The notes under the pieces were generated by a model. That model was not told the origin of the DNA. It saw only the letters and a list, made by a program, of their open reading frames with translations, and made no database searches. A stretch of 64,000 nt of DNA from Sporosarcina ureae (lineage in GTDB: Bacteria; Bacillota; Bacilli; Bacillales_A; Planococcaceae). Shown in pieces: positions 8,597-17,504 of this stretch (positions within the stretch are counted from its first letter, which is position 1; every line of letters begins with the position of its first letter). Location of the stretch: NCBI RefSeq assembly GCF_002101375.1, contig NZ_CP015207.1:372001-436000 (forward strand). Direction: 5' to 3'. Position numbers and translations under genes: made by a program.

Positions 8597-11473
8597 TTAT
8601 TCCGTTCCCTTTAGCGTTAATATACACTGTTCATATTCTTCGTAGACCGCGATTTCTCGATCTTGAGACTCAAGGAAGTTATCTCCGAGGTATTCATTGG
8701 CTTTTTCGTTAATTTCACTGATAAACATACCTAACATGATGCCCCTTTGCTTTAAGAAATAGTTGGCTGTGTTTTGATCATAAACCCCATTATCAAATTG
8801 AACCAAGAATTCCTTTTCAATCACGGTAAGAGATTCAATGAAGTCTTCCTCTCCATCAACACTGCCTCCACCTCCTAGTGCAAAGAAGATATCCGAAGGG
8901 GTACTGTCTACACCCATAGGCGGTACTGTTTCATTTTCAGGATGTGTTTCACCAATTGATGATCGTTTCGCATCCCACGCCACTGGGTTATCCGCTTCCT
9001 CGGTATCTATTCGAGCATTCGTTGGTTCGGTGTTGGTTTCAGACTTAGTGCCTGTGTCTACTTCGGCGGTAAAACTTAAAGTACCATCCACTTCAGAATT
9101 TCTTTCATTGAATATCGCAATAAGTTCCTCTGTTTCTTCTTGAAAGGCTTTAATGTTAGCGCTATTGAATTCGATAACCGGTCTTTGTTCGGGTACAGGG
9201 ATGTCTTCAGGCGGGGGCGGAACCTTTCCATATCCCTCTCTATTTTCTGCTTTTTGAACGACTTTAAATCGATTTGTCTTTTCCTTAACTACTGGTGTAA
9301 AGTGTTCAATCATCATTTCTTTAAACCCCTCCGGTAAGAACGATTCATCGACTTTTATTTGACGTTTCTCCCCCTTAAGTATTCTTGTTACATTTTCAGA
9401 TAAACGGAACAAAGCAGTCACTTCATTGTTGATCCGTTCAGTAGGCAATATTCGTTTCGTTTGAACATGAAAAACGTCCGTTTCACGACCCATAACAGCA
9501 CTAACATATAAGTGCTTAACGGTTCTTTCTTCCTGCATTTTAAAGTAGCGGTCGATTAACTGTTCTCCTTGCTCTTGGTACACACCCTGTAGTAGAGGGA
9601 AGCTCTCTTTAAAAACTCTATAAATTTTATTTTTGTGGTTAGTGAAAAACACAGTTTCTTTATAGTATTGAATATGAGATTTCCACTTAGTAAAGGAAAT
9701 TCGCGCTAACTCGTTTTGTTTTTCCTTGAGTTGCTTATACAGTGGCGTCATGTAATAATCACTCGACGAGGATGTCCATTCTTCCATTAAGTCATTTTCA
9801 CCGACCTCTCGTAACATATCAGCCGTCCAGCTACTTAAGTAAGTTCTCACCTTAGGAAGTCTTTCTACGTAGTTATCATGCAATCGAACGACCATGCTTA
9901 TGTTGAATGCAGCCCTTTGATTAAAAGAGTAGTTCAATAGCTCATAGACAAACAAGATGATGTAGCTAAGGTCCACATCTGGGTATTTCCCATTTAACAC
10001 TTGCTCTCTCCAGTAAAAGTACCACTTCTTTTGTTCTTTGTTCAAACTGTCAAAAGTCGTCCAATAGGCGTGTAACGGGATTTCCTTGCTTTTGACACCT
10101 CTTTTAGTTGCATATTCTAAGGAGTGCTTGATGAATCGGCTTCCATTGTGGGAATAACTTATTCCATACGAATTATTGTTTTTAGATGAACTCCCGCTTC
10201 TTATCAGTTCGATAGCCTTCAGTATCTCTCTAGGAGTGTCAATGTGCTTATATTTGTCTAGAATAACCGCGTCTTCATTGTAAAATCGTTGACTTGGTTT
10301 CGCAACGTTGATGTCTGGCATATTTGTTAACGAATCCTCAATCTTGCGTTTTAAATTAGAGGCTTGCAATAAAAAACCGTTTATAGGTACCGGGTCCATA
10401 TTCATGGATGGTTCTTCATGGCGAATAGGAGGAGTTAATTCCGAAAGAATGAGTTCTTCCCCTTCTATATCTACACCCGCGGTCGCTACTGCTTCTCGTT
10501 TTCCTTTCGCTTCCTTATGAACCTTTGTCACAGCCACAGCATCATTCACTTTTTCTTCCATCACTTCCAGTACATCTATCTCAACATTTTCGATTACTTC
10601 ATCCACTACTACTTCTTCAATATGCGGTGACAAAGAAGGATTGTTATCCATTGCGCTGGGTACAGCCTTTGTATCCGCAATTACTTTTTCTTCACAGTGA
10701 GTGTCTTCAGTAGAAGTCGGCATAGCTGCTTTAGCAAGTTGTAACTGTTGCACCTGTTTGAGTGTAGACACTAACTCTTGTATTTTCTTACTAGGATGCT
10801 CAGGTATTTTTTGTAACTGAACGGATGAGGATTCTTCCTCTTTTTTCAAATGCGTTCTGTTCTTATGTGCTTCCGAATACCTTGCTATCAGGTCAATCTC
10901 AGGTTTAGGTGCAACTGCCTTCTCCATTTCGTTTCTTTTTTCCACGTGGGAAGAAATAGCGTTTCCAGAACTGACTATTGGTTTTACAACGCTATGCGCT
11001 TCCGTAGGCTTTGTCGCCGAATCGCTCTTTAGCGCATAGTCTATTCCTTGTTCTTCCTCTATAGCTACATAAACAATTTGTTTTATATTTTTTTGCTCTT
11101 CCTTCTTTAAAGCTTCTTCTACAAGAGGATTGAGTGGACGTCCACTGGAAAACAGAACACTTTCCTTGTCTAGTCGGTCTTTAATCACCAAGTCATTCAT
11201 CGTAATTTTGTTAGTGTCCTTTTTAACAGGGATGTCTTCCTTTACCTTCTTATTCAAGTTGTTTTTTTGTATTAACGGGTTGGATTCTAACTTATTGTGC
11301 CAATCTTTAATGAAAAACATATCTATCCACCCTAAGAGAATAGGGACAAACGTCCAACTAAGAAGTAGATACACCGAACCTTTTACGTATTTACGGTAGT
11401 AAAACGCATGTGCTCCAACTCCTCCTAAAAAAAAAGCCAGTATATAACCAATTTTTTTTGATTTATTATTCAA
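8597..11473 (-). CDS. TM2 / TerB-N / TerB-C domain protein
   Basis: 958 residues. Residues 1-60 form a TM2 domain (YILAFFLGGVGAHAFYYRKY, then a second helix before GWIDMFF). A low-complexity charged region follows (about 70-380). A TerB-N domain lies around 400-565 (HAYWTTFDSLNKEQKKWYFY, then PDVDLSYIILFVYELLN) and a TerB-C domain at the end (about 880-958; NTANYFLKQRGIMLGMFISE). TerB-N/TerB-C proteins are known from genome comparisons of tellurite-resistance-related stress and DNA-processing systems, alongside DUF2791 ATPases and Lhr-like helicases, which is exactly the context here. I infer a membrane-tethered scaffold or sensor subunit. It is the first gene of the predicted operon. Confidence 0.85.
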   Translation of the reverse strand: MNNKSKKIGYILAFFLGGVGAHAFYYRKYVKGSVYLLLSWTFVPILLGWIDMFFIKDWHNKLESNPLIQKNNLNKKVKEDIPVKKDTNKITMNDLVIKDRLDKESVLFSSGRPLNPLVEEALKKEEQKNIKQIVYVAIEEEQGIDYALKSDSATKPTEAHSVVKPIVSSGNAISSHVEKRNEMEKAVAPKPEIDLIARYSEAHKNRTHLKKEEESSSVQLQKIPEHPSKKIQELVSTLKQVQQLQLAKAAMPTSTEDTHCEEKVIADTKAVPSAMDNNPSLSPHIEEVVVDEVIENVEIDVLEVMEEKVNDAVAVTKVHKEAKGKREAVATAGVDIEGEELILSELTPPIRHEEPSMNMDPVPINGFLLQASNLKRKIEDSLTNMPDINVAKPSQRFYNEDAVILDKYKHIDTPREILKAIELIRSGSSSKNNNSYGISYSHNGSRFIKHSLEYATKRGVKSKEIPLHAYWTTFDSLNKEQKKWYFYWREQVLNGKYPDVDLSYIILFVYELLNYSFNQRAAFNISMVVRLHDNYVERLPKVRTYLSSWTADMLREVGENDLMEEWTSSSSDYYMTPLYKQLKEKQNELARISFTKWKSHIQYYKETVFFTNHKNKIYRVFKESFPLLQGVYQEQGEQLIDRYFKMQEERTVKHLYVSAVMGRETDVFHVQTKRILPTERINNEVTALFRLSENVTRILKGEKRQIKVDESFLPEGFKEMMIEHFTPVVKEKTNRFKVVQKAENREGYGKVPPPPEDIPVPEQRPVIEFNSANIKAFQEETEELIAIFNERNSEVDGTLSFTAEVDTGTKSETNTEPTNARIDTEEADNPVAWDAKRSSIGETHPENETVPPMGVDSTPSDIFFALGGGGSVDGEEDFIESLTVIEKEFLVQFDNGVYDQNTANYFLKQRGIMLGMFISEINEKANEYLGDNFLESQDREIAVYEEYEQCILTLKGTE

Positions 11474-11632
11474 AACATCAACACCCTTTTACCATTTTTA
11501 GTCCAGTATACCTTTTCCCAGGCACTTTTAGTAGACAATAAGCCATTATTTCTAGTAATATGTCGTATATCTATAAGTAAATAGAAGGATTAAGATACAA
11601 ACGATAATGGATCTATGTCAATATCCAATAAC

Positions 11633-11746
11633 CTAATAAAAATTATCTAATGTCACGTCATCTGGAAAAAACTCCAAAATAAAACGTAAAGAACTTGTTA
11701 CCAGCTCATAGCTGGGATAAGTGCTGTCATTGTTTAGAATAAACAT
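11633..11746 (-). pseudogene. Possible 37-residue coding remnant
   Basis: A minus-strand frame with an ATG at 11746 reads MFILNNDSTYPSYELVTSS and RFILEFFPDDVTLDNFY before TAG. The composition looks protein-like and the frame stays open for six codons upstream of the ATG before a stop. There is no clear ribosome site. It resembles the tail of a small immunity-type protein, but I cannot name a family. The rest of 11474-11989 shows nothing I can support. Confidence 0.25.
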
Positions 11747-11989
11747 ATTTTGAAGTGCAAAATCACACTAAAACAAGTGCGATTATCGATTTAAGTGACC
11801 CCGAATTATTGGTTGTAGGTGTATATACAAAACATTCCCACACTTTTAGGGGTGAAATTTATATTCCTATTTTCATGTCCCTAAAATGATCATTCATGAC
11901 GCCAAAACGACATTTCATGGTACTTGTATATATATTTAATCGAGTAAGAATATAATAGTACCACTGAATTAGAAAAGGGCGTATTGAGA

Positions 11990-12181
11990 TATAAACATAA
12001 AAAACTCGGTAAAGAAAGATGGAAAAACGCCGGATTTTTGGGGACGAGCTAAGAGTAAGCTTACTCAAGACTTTAAAGATATGATCTACCGTCAATACTA
12101 TAGCCAAGAAACGTTGCATATTTACTGTGAGTGTTCTAAGGATGAAAAGGTAACAGGATGGCTATCGCCTGCCCCTGTGTA
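11990..12181 (+). pseudogene. C-terminal gene remnant, unidentified
   Basis: The plus strand reads DGKTPDFWGRAKSKLTQDF, KDMIYRQYYSQETLHIYCE, CSKDEKVTGWLSPAPV, stop. The upstream part is frame-shifted (KKLGKERW in another frame). The composition and the hairpin after the stop (CCCCTGTGTAAAAAGGGG then TTTT, 12172-12196) point to the 3' end of a former gene. No start or ribosome site remains. Family not recognised. Confidence 0.45.
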
Positions 12182-12215
12182 AAAAGGGGTTTTGTAACTG
12201 TCAGTAGTCACATTA

Positions 12216-12491
12216 TTGAATTACCATGCGATTGTAGTGGTGAAAATATACGGTGAACTAGAAGCCCTACTGGCAGGTCTTATGGAATATGAGCATCATA
12301 TTGATATATTTAACGATAATGTAATAATCTATTCCGATATTGATCATATAAATCATATTTTCAACTATCAAGTAACACTCAAAATGACTATGCTGACTAC
12401 GTTTTTAACTACGTTCAATTGGCACTATATGAAATCAGATGAAACAGAATATCAAAAAACCTTGATTCTCCAGGACTATGACACTGTTTGA
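12216..12491 (+). CDS. Hypothetical protein, 91 residues
   Basis: A TTG-started frame (MNYHAIVVVKIYGELEALLA...) of 91 residues with no membrane segment and no recognised motif. It is rich in Asp/His/Tyr and looks protein-like, but no strong ribosome site precedes the TTG, so it may be a truncated gene. It lies between two remnants and the HEAT-repeat gene, in the accessory segment. Confidence 0.4.
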   Translation: MNYHAIVVVKIYGELEALLAGLMEYEHHIDIFNDNVIIYSDIDHINHIFNYQVTLKMTMLTTFLTTFNWHYMKSDETEYQKTLILQDYDTV

Positions 12492-12703
12492 AACTCCATC
12501 ATATTTAACTATAGAGATGGCATGAGTCGAACCCATCTCCTAGAAAAGTTGCTGGAATGCAATTCACCTTAATGTAATCTGTTTTTATTTTACCTATACA
12601 TCCTTACCAGCAATCCATCGCTATTTTCATGCAGACAACGTATAATAAGAAAAGCAGAAGAAGAATTCAATCTTCCTTTAGTTAAAAAAAGAGGTGCAAT
12701 TAC
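12492..12703. other. Intergenic, promoter region only
   Basis: Between the hypothetical 91-residue gene and the HEAT-repeat gene. No RNA gene or repeat is seen. An imperfect -10-like TATAAT (about 12650) may serve the HEAT-repeat gene. Confidence 0.3.
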
Positions 12704-13132
12704 TTGAAACAATTTGAAACAGCATTACCCGAGCAGTATGAAACATTAAAAAAACAGGCCAATTATACGTCTAGCTGGCGAGATCGTTTGGAAGCAGTCA
12801 ACATATTATCGGATTATCAACATGACAAAATCATAGATTTATTAAAAAATCGTATGCAGCATGATACTGTCCACCAGGTGCAAGTAGCTGCCTATGAAGC
12901 ACTTACCGCATTTGGCGAGGTTGTAGAAAAGCCATCTCCTGCACGTTTTGATATTATCAAAAACACAGACAAGATCTTCCTTCGCGTCAAAAAGAGCTTG
13001 CCGAAGGACCATACGGTGGCAGACTTTGCGGATAAACTAAAACGGATGCGTGTAGATGTCTTTGATGCATATGAAGGCGACAAAGGTGTAGAATTTATGA
13101 ATTGGTTAGAGGAACGTTGGGCAAAGCTGTAA
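12704..13132 (+). CDS. HEAT-repeat domain protein
   Basis: 142 residues, TTG start at 12704 preceded by AAAGAGGTG. The N-terminal half has HEAT-like helical pairs (WRDRLEAVNILSDYQHDKII, then MQHDTVHQVQVAAYEALTAF). The C-terminal part (VADFADKLKRMRVDVFDAYE) is conserved-looking but unnamed. HEAT arrays of this size serve as protein-protein interaction modules. The gene is followed by a CTCCG...GGAG hairpin. Its 3' end is duplicated at the very start of the window, which makes this gene the right border of the accessory segment. Confidence 0.75.
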   Translation: MKQFETALPEQYETLKKQANYTSSWRDRLEAVNILSDYQHDKIIDLLKNRMQHDTVHQVQVAAYEALTAFGEVVEKPSPARFDIIKNTDKIFLRVKKSLPKDHTVADFADKLKRMRVDVFDAYEGDKGVEFMNWLEERWAKL

Positions 13133-13250
13133 TACGTAGTTTTGTGATGTATAAAGGAAAGTCATTCTCTCCGTTTTTGGAGTGGATGGCTTTTTCTTAT
13201 GTTACAGCGTGATTCGCCGAAACTGCTAAGATTGTATGATGTTCGTCTTT
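13108..13250 (+). repeat. Right copy of the ~140-bp direct repeat
   Basis: It covers the last codons of the HEAT-repeat gene, the CTCCGTTTTTGGAG hairpin (13170-13183) and about 60 bp beyond, aligned to 1-145. See the left copy. Confidence 0.6.
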
Positions 13251-13301
13251 TTACATGGAGTTGGAGTTATGAAATTGGTTCATTCGTTTAATAAAAGTAT
13301 T

Positions 13302-14018
13302 TCATTTATTATCCCGTAGCCGTCTTCTATTTTCCCTTGTTGCCAAATCTGCCAGCCTCACCGGTATGGGTAATCGACTTTCACTATTTAGTAATTCCTT
13401 AGTAATAGTAGTTGCTGTTGGTAAGTCTATATAGTTCCCACATGAAACAAATATAGGTTTTACATCTTGATGTGTCCGTAAAACCCTGCCGTATATCTCC
13501 CTATTTATGACTATCTCTACATACGAGCCTGCCCTATTTTCAGGCATTTCAAATTCGGCATTAGCTATTTTCAAGTAACTTTTGGCGATGCCGATAGTTG
13601 GTCTATTTAGAAAGAAAGAAGCATGAGTTGCGATTCCCATATTTCTCGGATGCAAATAACCATTGCCATCGAACATAAATAGATCTGGCGTAAATGTGAG
13701 CTTTTTGGCCGCTTCAATAACCAAGGGAAGCTCCCGAAATGCCAAATATCCTGGTAGATAAGGGACTGCGACAATTCCGGTGCTAGTTGTTTCTTCAATA
13801 ACCGCCTTTGTAGCATAGTCCATGACGATTATGCTACAAACACCCCACTCAATTCCTTCATCCTCCCAGTAAGCTACATCGACGCCCGCAATGAACTTGA
13901 TATCAGTAGCAGTCAATCTATTTACCATACTTATCTTTTCTTTTAAACAGGTTTGAATGGCATTCCATTTCTTTTTGTCGGTTGATAGCGGATGGATATC
14001 CTGTATGTTTATGTTCAT
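13302..14018 (-). CDS. nfi: Endonuclease V (deoxyinosine 3'-endonuclease)
   Basis: 238 residues, the usual family length. FIAGVDVAYWEDEG carries the first catalytic Asp, followed by VPYLPGYLAFRELPLV (the PYIPG-type wedge motif), DLFMFDGNGYLHPR with the second catalytic Asp, and GIAKSYL. The enzyme nicks DNA one phosphodiester 3' of deoxyinosine and other deaminated bases, using Mg2+. It stands alone on the minus strand just right of the accessory segment. Confidence 0.95.
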   Translation of the reverse strand: MNINIQDIHPLSTDKKKWNAIQTCLKEKISMVNRLTATDIKFIAGVDVAYWEDEGIEWGVCSIIVMDYATKAVIEETTSTGIVAVPYLPGYLAFRELPLVIEAAKKLTFTPDLFMFDGNGYLHPRNMGIATHASFFLNRPTIGIAKSYLKIANAEFEMPENRAGSYVEIVINREIYGRVLRTHQDVKPIFVSCGNYIDLPTATTITKELLNSESRLPIPVRLADLATRENRRRLRDNK

Positions 14019-14184
14019 TCCTCCTAGACGACTTAATTATCTAATTCTATCGAGAAATCGGTCAGCTTACTTTTATCCATAATATGTTCGTTGCTATTTA
14101 TATATATACTTCTACTATGTAAGAGATTTTTCATTTTTTAAGATCCATTCTCGTTCTTCCCGTTACAACTCTATCCATTTTCAA

Positions 14185-14220
14185 AAAAGAAAAGCACCGC
14201 GGCATGCGATACTTTTCTCT
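14185..14220 (-). terminator. Terminator of the B12-riboswitch operon
   Basis: On the minus strand GAAAAGTATCGC pairs imperfectly with GCGGTGCTTTTC and is followed by TTTTT. It lies right after the transglutaminase-like gene stop. Confidence 0.7.
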
Positions 14221-14230
14221 ACTTCACTAT

Positions 14231-16450
14231 TTATGGATAACGTACGATAAATCGTAACTTCTTCAACCCTTTTTTCGATTTCTTCACCGCAGTATGAACG
14301 TGCGCAAATAACGTTTCTACTTCCGCCCGTTCTTCATGGGTCACGCCGTGTGGACTGTACATAGCCTTTTGATAGATTTTCAATCCATCCTCGAAGTCTT
14401 GTCGAAGTCGCGGATCGATTTTGCCAACTGCTTCAGGTACTGTTTCAAATGAAGGCAGCTTCGCGACAACTTGTTCTTTTTCAAGCATCTGCACCATGAG
14501 CTGAACATGATGTACAACGGCTACTCGATGATCTTTCACTTGAAGTTTTTGCTGACGTTTTCTTTTTCTTAAGAAGTACAGCAATAATAGGATGAATATA
14601 ACTAACGCAATGATGAGATTCATCCAGAACCATATAGTAGTGTTCGGATTCACTTGCTTTGCGTCTTCAGGCTTATCTTGATCTTGTTGCACTTCTGTCG
14701 TGTCATTCGGTTCAGGTTCAGCCGTACTTCCGCTGTTTGCATCCGGTAAATCAGCACCTGCTGCTGGATAGTCTTGTTTATTGATGTCCGGCATTTTTTT
14801 AGCATACCCCGGCGTCACTTCAATCGGCACCCAGCCGACCATATCGACGTAGATTTCTGTCCAGGCATGGGCATTTTTCTCGCTGACGTTGATTTCACTG
14901 AATGACTGTAAATCTTTCACGTCATCCAGTCCGACGATATAGCCTTCCGCATAACGCGCAGGCGTGCCAAGCATTCTGAATGCCAATGTAGCAACTGTCG
15001 CATAATGAACGGAATAACCTTCTTTCGACTTTTCCAAAATCCCTGTCAGGAAATCCTGGTCTTTTATCGGTTCGGCATGTTCGTTATAACTCATCGACTG
15101 TGCGAGGAAACGTTCCACTTCCTGAATCGTTTGTTCGTACGGTAAACGCGTTTCTGAATCGACTACACCTTCGTCCATATGGTTGCGCAGCACATTCAAA
15201 CTGTCTTGCGGCACCGAGAGATATTCGTTATAGACGTATTGGTTATAATAACTTTCACGACGTAAATAGTCGGTGTCTTTTGTTTTGTACAACGCATTCG
15301 CGATTTGCGGATAATCGGTGTACGGTGTCAGCATATAGTGCATTTCCACTGTACGTCTGCCGAATATCCCTGTCGCATGTAGCGCGTCGGCTTGTTTGGA
15401 ACGGACAAGCTGATCATCCAACTCCGCTAATTCATACGGTGCGTAAATATAGCGACTGGATGCAGCGACGTTTTGAATGACGAGTTTCGCTTCTTCGTAC
15501 TCTTCCGGCAAACTACTTTTCGCTGCCAAACTCAATTGTTTCGCTCCGGTGAAATCTTCTTTCTCTAGCGCTTCAAGCAGAGACTTCTCTTCCCTATACG
15601 CTTCCCCATCGATTTCCTTCCAACCACTCGGCGTGTAAGTCGAACCGACGAATCCTTTCAAATACAGCGGACTCGGATTTTCCATCGCGACTTTTAACGC
15701 GGTATAATCGCCCGGTGTAAACGTGGAAAGCCGATCGAAGTTGCCAGCTGTCAGCACAGGTTCTTCACCTTTAAAATAGCGTAACTTCTCGCCTTGATAC
15801 CGTACAGTATCTTCCATTTTCGAGCTGCCCGTAAATTCTTCATTACCATTTTCATTGATCACCGTATACGTGAACATCAGCATGACTAATGAAATAGGCA
15901 CGATCGCTATGCGTTTCCACCAGTGTACAGTTAGTTGATTCATATACAGTAATGCCAGAATCAGTGCCGCGAAAAATAGAATATCGAGGATCAATGCGGG
16001 TGATGTGCCAAGTAGTAATTGCATCGACCAAATCACGATAGCGAGCGCAACAGGAATCCAACGCTTTTGATTCGCAATGGCGTAATAAATGGCACTGCCG
16101 ATTAGCAAAGCAATTTGACCAAGAATCATGCCGTTTAGCCACGAAGTCGTTTCATTGACAGACAATAGATCCATATAGATATGTTTGTGTTCTGAGAGTG
16201 TGATGAACAACGCGTTGATCGTTCGTTTCACGTCGTCTATGTACGTTGACAAGAAAATCAAACTAACGATCACGCTCGCAATCAAGACGATGTCGCCGCC
16301 ACGCTGTTTCCATAGTATACGTGCGACCATCCACAGCAAGACGAGAATGAGCGCAGGCACGCTACTCATCTCAGGAAACAGCATTGCACGGATTACGAAG
16401 AATGCCGCTAGGAGAACACTATACGCAACTACTCCATCTAGCCATTTCAT
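14231..16450 (-). CDS. TgpA-like transglutaminase-domain membrane protein, catalytic Cys replaced by Ser
   Basis: 739 residues. Six or so membrane helices in the first ~210 residues, an extracellular transglutaminase-core domain near 450-560, then an acidic linker, one more helix (IWFWMNLIIALVIFILLLL) and a cytosolic tail. The core has the family pattern GY-x-VHYATVATLAFRMLG-TPARYAEGY and HAWTEIYVDMVGWVPIEVTP, but the residue normally Cys is Ser (TCC at about 15025) and the usual Asp of DPT is Glu. The His is kept. I infer a non-catalytic or altered enzyme. It overlaps the DUF58 gene by 4 bp, and the MoxR-DUF58-transglutaminase triad is a common envelope module of unknown role. Confidence 0.85.
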   Translation of the reverse strand: MKWLDGVVAYSVLLAAFFVIRAMLFPEMSSVPALILVLLWMVARILWKQRGGDIVLIASVIVSLIFLSTYIDDVKRTINALFITLSEHKHIYMDLLSVNETTSWLNGMILGQIALLIGSAIYYAIANQKRWIPVALAIVIWSMQLLLGTSPALILDILFFAALILALLYMNQLTVHWWKRIAIVPISLVMLMFTYTVINENGNEEFTGSSKMEDTVRYQGEKLRYFKGEEPVLTAGNFDRLSTFTPGDYTALKVAMENPSPLYLKGFVGSTYTPSGWKEIDGEAYREEKSLLEALEKEDFTGAKQLSLAAKSSLPEEYEEAKLVIQNVAASSRYIYAPYELAELDDQLVRSKQADALHATGIFGRRTVEMHYMLTPYTDYPQIANALYKTKDTDYLRRESYYNQYVYNEYLSVPQDSLNVLRNHMDEGVVDSETRLPYEQTIQEVERFLAQSMSYNEHAEPIKDQDFLTGILEKSKEGYSVHYATVATLAFRMLGTPARYAEGYIVGLDDVKDLQSFSEINVSEKNAHAWTEIYVDMVGWVPIEVTPGYAKKMPDINKQDYPAAGADLPDANSGSTAEPEPNDTTEVQQDQDKPEDAKQVNPNTTIWFWMNLIIALVIFILLLLYFLRKRKRQQKLQVKDHRVAVVHHVQLMVQMLEKEQVVAKLPSFETVPEAVGKIDPRLRQDFEDGLKIYQKAMYSPHGVTHEERAEVETLFAHVHTAVKKSKKGLKKLRFIVRYP

Positions 16451-17493
16451 GCGACTGATCCCTCCTTCTGATCTGAGATCACGATCGTCTGATATTCGAT
16501 ACTACGCGCACTATTGGTCGTCAATACGATACAGCTTGGATAGGTTCGTCTGAGCTTCTTCCACTGTTCATCTGACATCGAAAGTTGCGCGGCACTTCTC
16601 GTCAACACTTCTTTTATCGCGTTCGCTGCCCCCCGTTCATTGTCGATCGTCAACTGCTCACCTGTCGAATGATCCACTAGAAGGTGGACTTCGTGATCGC
16701 CTGCAACATAGGAATAAAGCAGAGCGGAAAACGTCTCGATAAATTCGTCGTATAGCGTCACGCGATTGGTAAACGATGTAAAATCGATCGTCATCATGAC
16801 GGCATTTCCTGTCAGCGTTTCATGCTGTTTGACGAATAACTCATCCACTTTACTTGATAATTTCCAGTGAATTTGCTTGACCGAGTCGCCCGGTCTATAC
16901 ACTGACAACTCCGCTAGCTCTTCGCCAGCGATCTTCTTCATCGGGATGATGCCCGGCGTTTGCAGCACATGTTGATTTTGCTCGATGCGTTGAAGTTTCA
17001 GGAAATACGGATTCGGCATGATCAACATCGCGGATTGCGTATCCATTTTCTGCATCGAACGGAAAAACGTGAAACTGTCTTTGATTGTCAGTTGGTTGAT
17101 TCGTATAGTCACTTGCCCCATATATTTCTGCGGCAGCACGAATGAAAACTCTTTCGTACTTTTCGCTGGGATGGACAAGTTGTGCTGGTGACTTTCTTGT
17201 CTACCAGTAAATATATGCTCGATGACGAGATGTATTTGTAGTTGTGTAACAGGTAAGCGACTTGTATTTTGTACGCGCAGTTGATAGCTCATTTGTTCAT
17301 TTTTATAAATTTCATTCGCCGTGATGATCTCGCACTGGATTTTTCCTTTGACGAGATAGACGCTTAACACGAGCCACAGCCATAAAAGAAACGAACCAGC
17401 TGCGAATAATAGAGCGAAATGCGTCGTCGTGAAGATGAAAAACGCAAGCGTAAACAGTAGCCACACGACGCTAATGAGTAATGTCCATATCAT
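16447..17493 (-). CDS. DUF58 family protein
   Basis: 348 residues with two N-terminal membrane helices and the DUF58 signature YRPGDSVKQIHWKLSSK near residue 200, followed by a vWA-like fold region (MMTIDFTS, DEFIETFSALLYSYV). DUF58 proteins accompany MoxR ATPases and are thought to bind metal through a vWA-type MIDAS. The spacing (11 bp after MoxR, 4 bp overlap with the transglutaminase gene) shows one transcript. Confidence 0.9.
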   Translation of the reverse strand: MIWTLLISVVWLLFTLAFFIFTTTHFALLFAAGSFLLWLWLVLSVYLVKGKIQCEIITANEIYKNEQMSYQLRVQNTSRLPVTQLQIHLVIEHIFTGRQESHQHNLSIPAKSTKEFSFVLPQKYMGQVTIRINQLTIKDSFTFFRSMQKMDTQSAMLIMPNPYFLKLQRIEQNQHVLQTPGIIPMKKIAGEELAELSVYRPGDSVKQIHWKLSSKVDELFVKQHETLTGNAVMMTIDFTSFTNRVTLYDEFIETFSALLYSYVAGDHEVHLLVDHSTGEQLTIDNERGAANAIKEVLTRSAAQLSMSDEQWKKLRRTYPSCIVLTTNSARSIEYQTIVISDQKEGSVA

Positions 17494-17504
17494 ACGATCA
17501 GCCC

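Noticed and set aside
11859..12119. Minus-strand 86-codon frame
   Set aside because: The opposite strand here holds a protein-like remnant ending GWLSPAPV, so the minus frame is its shadow.
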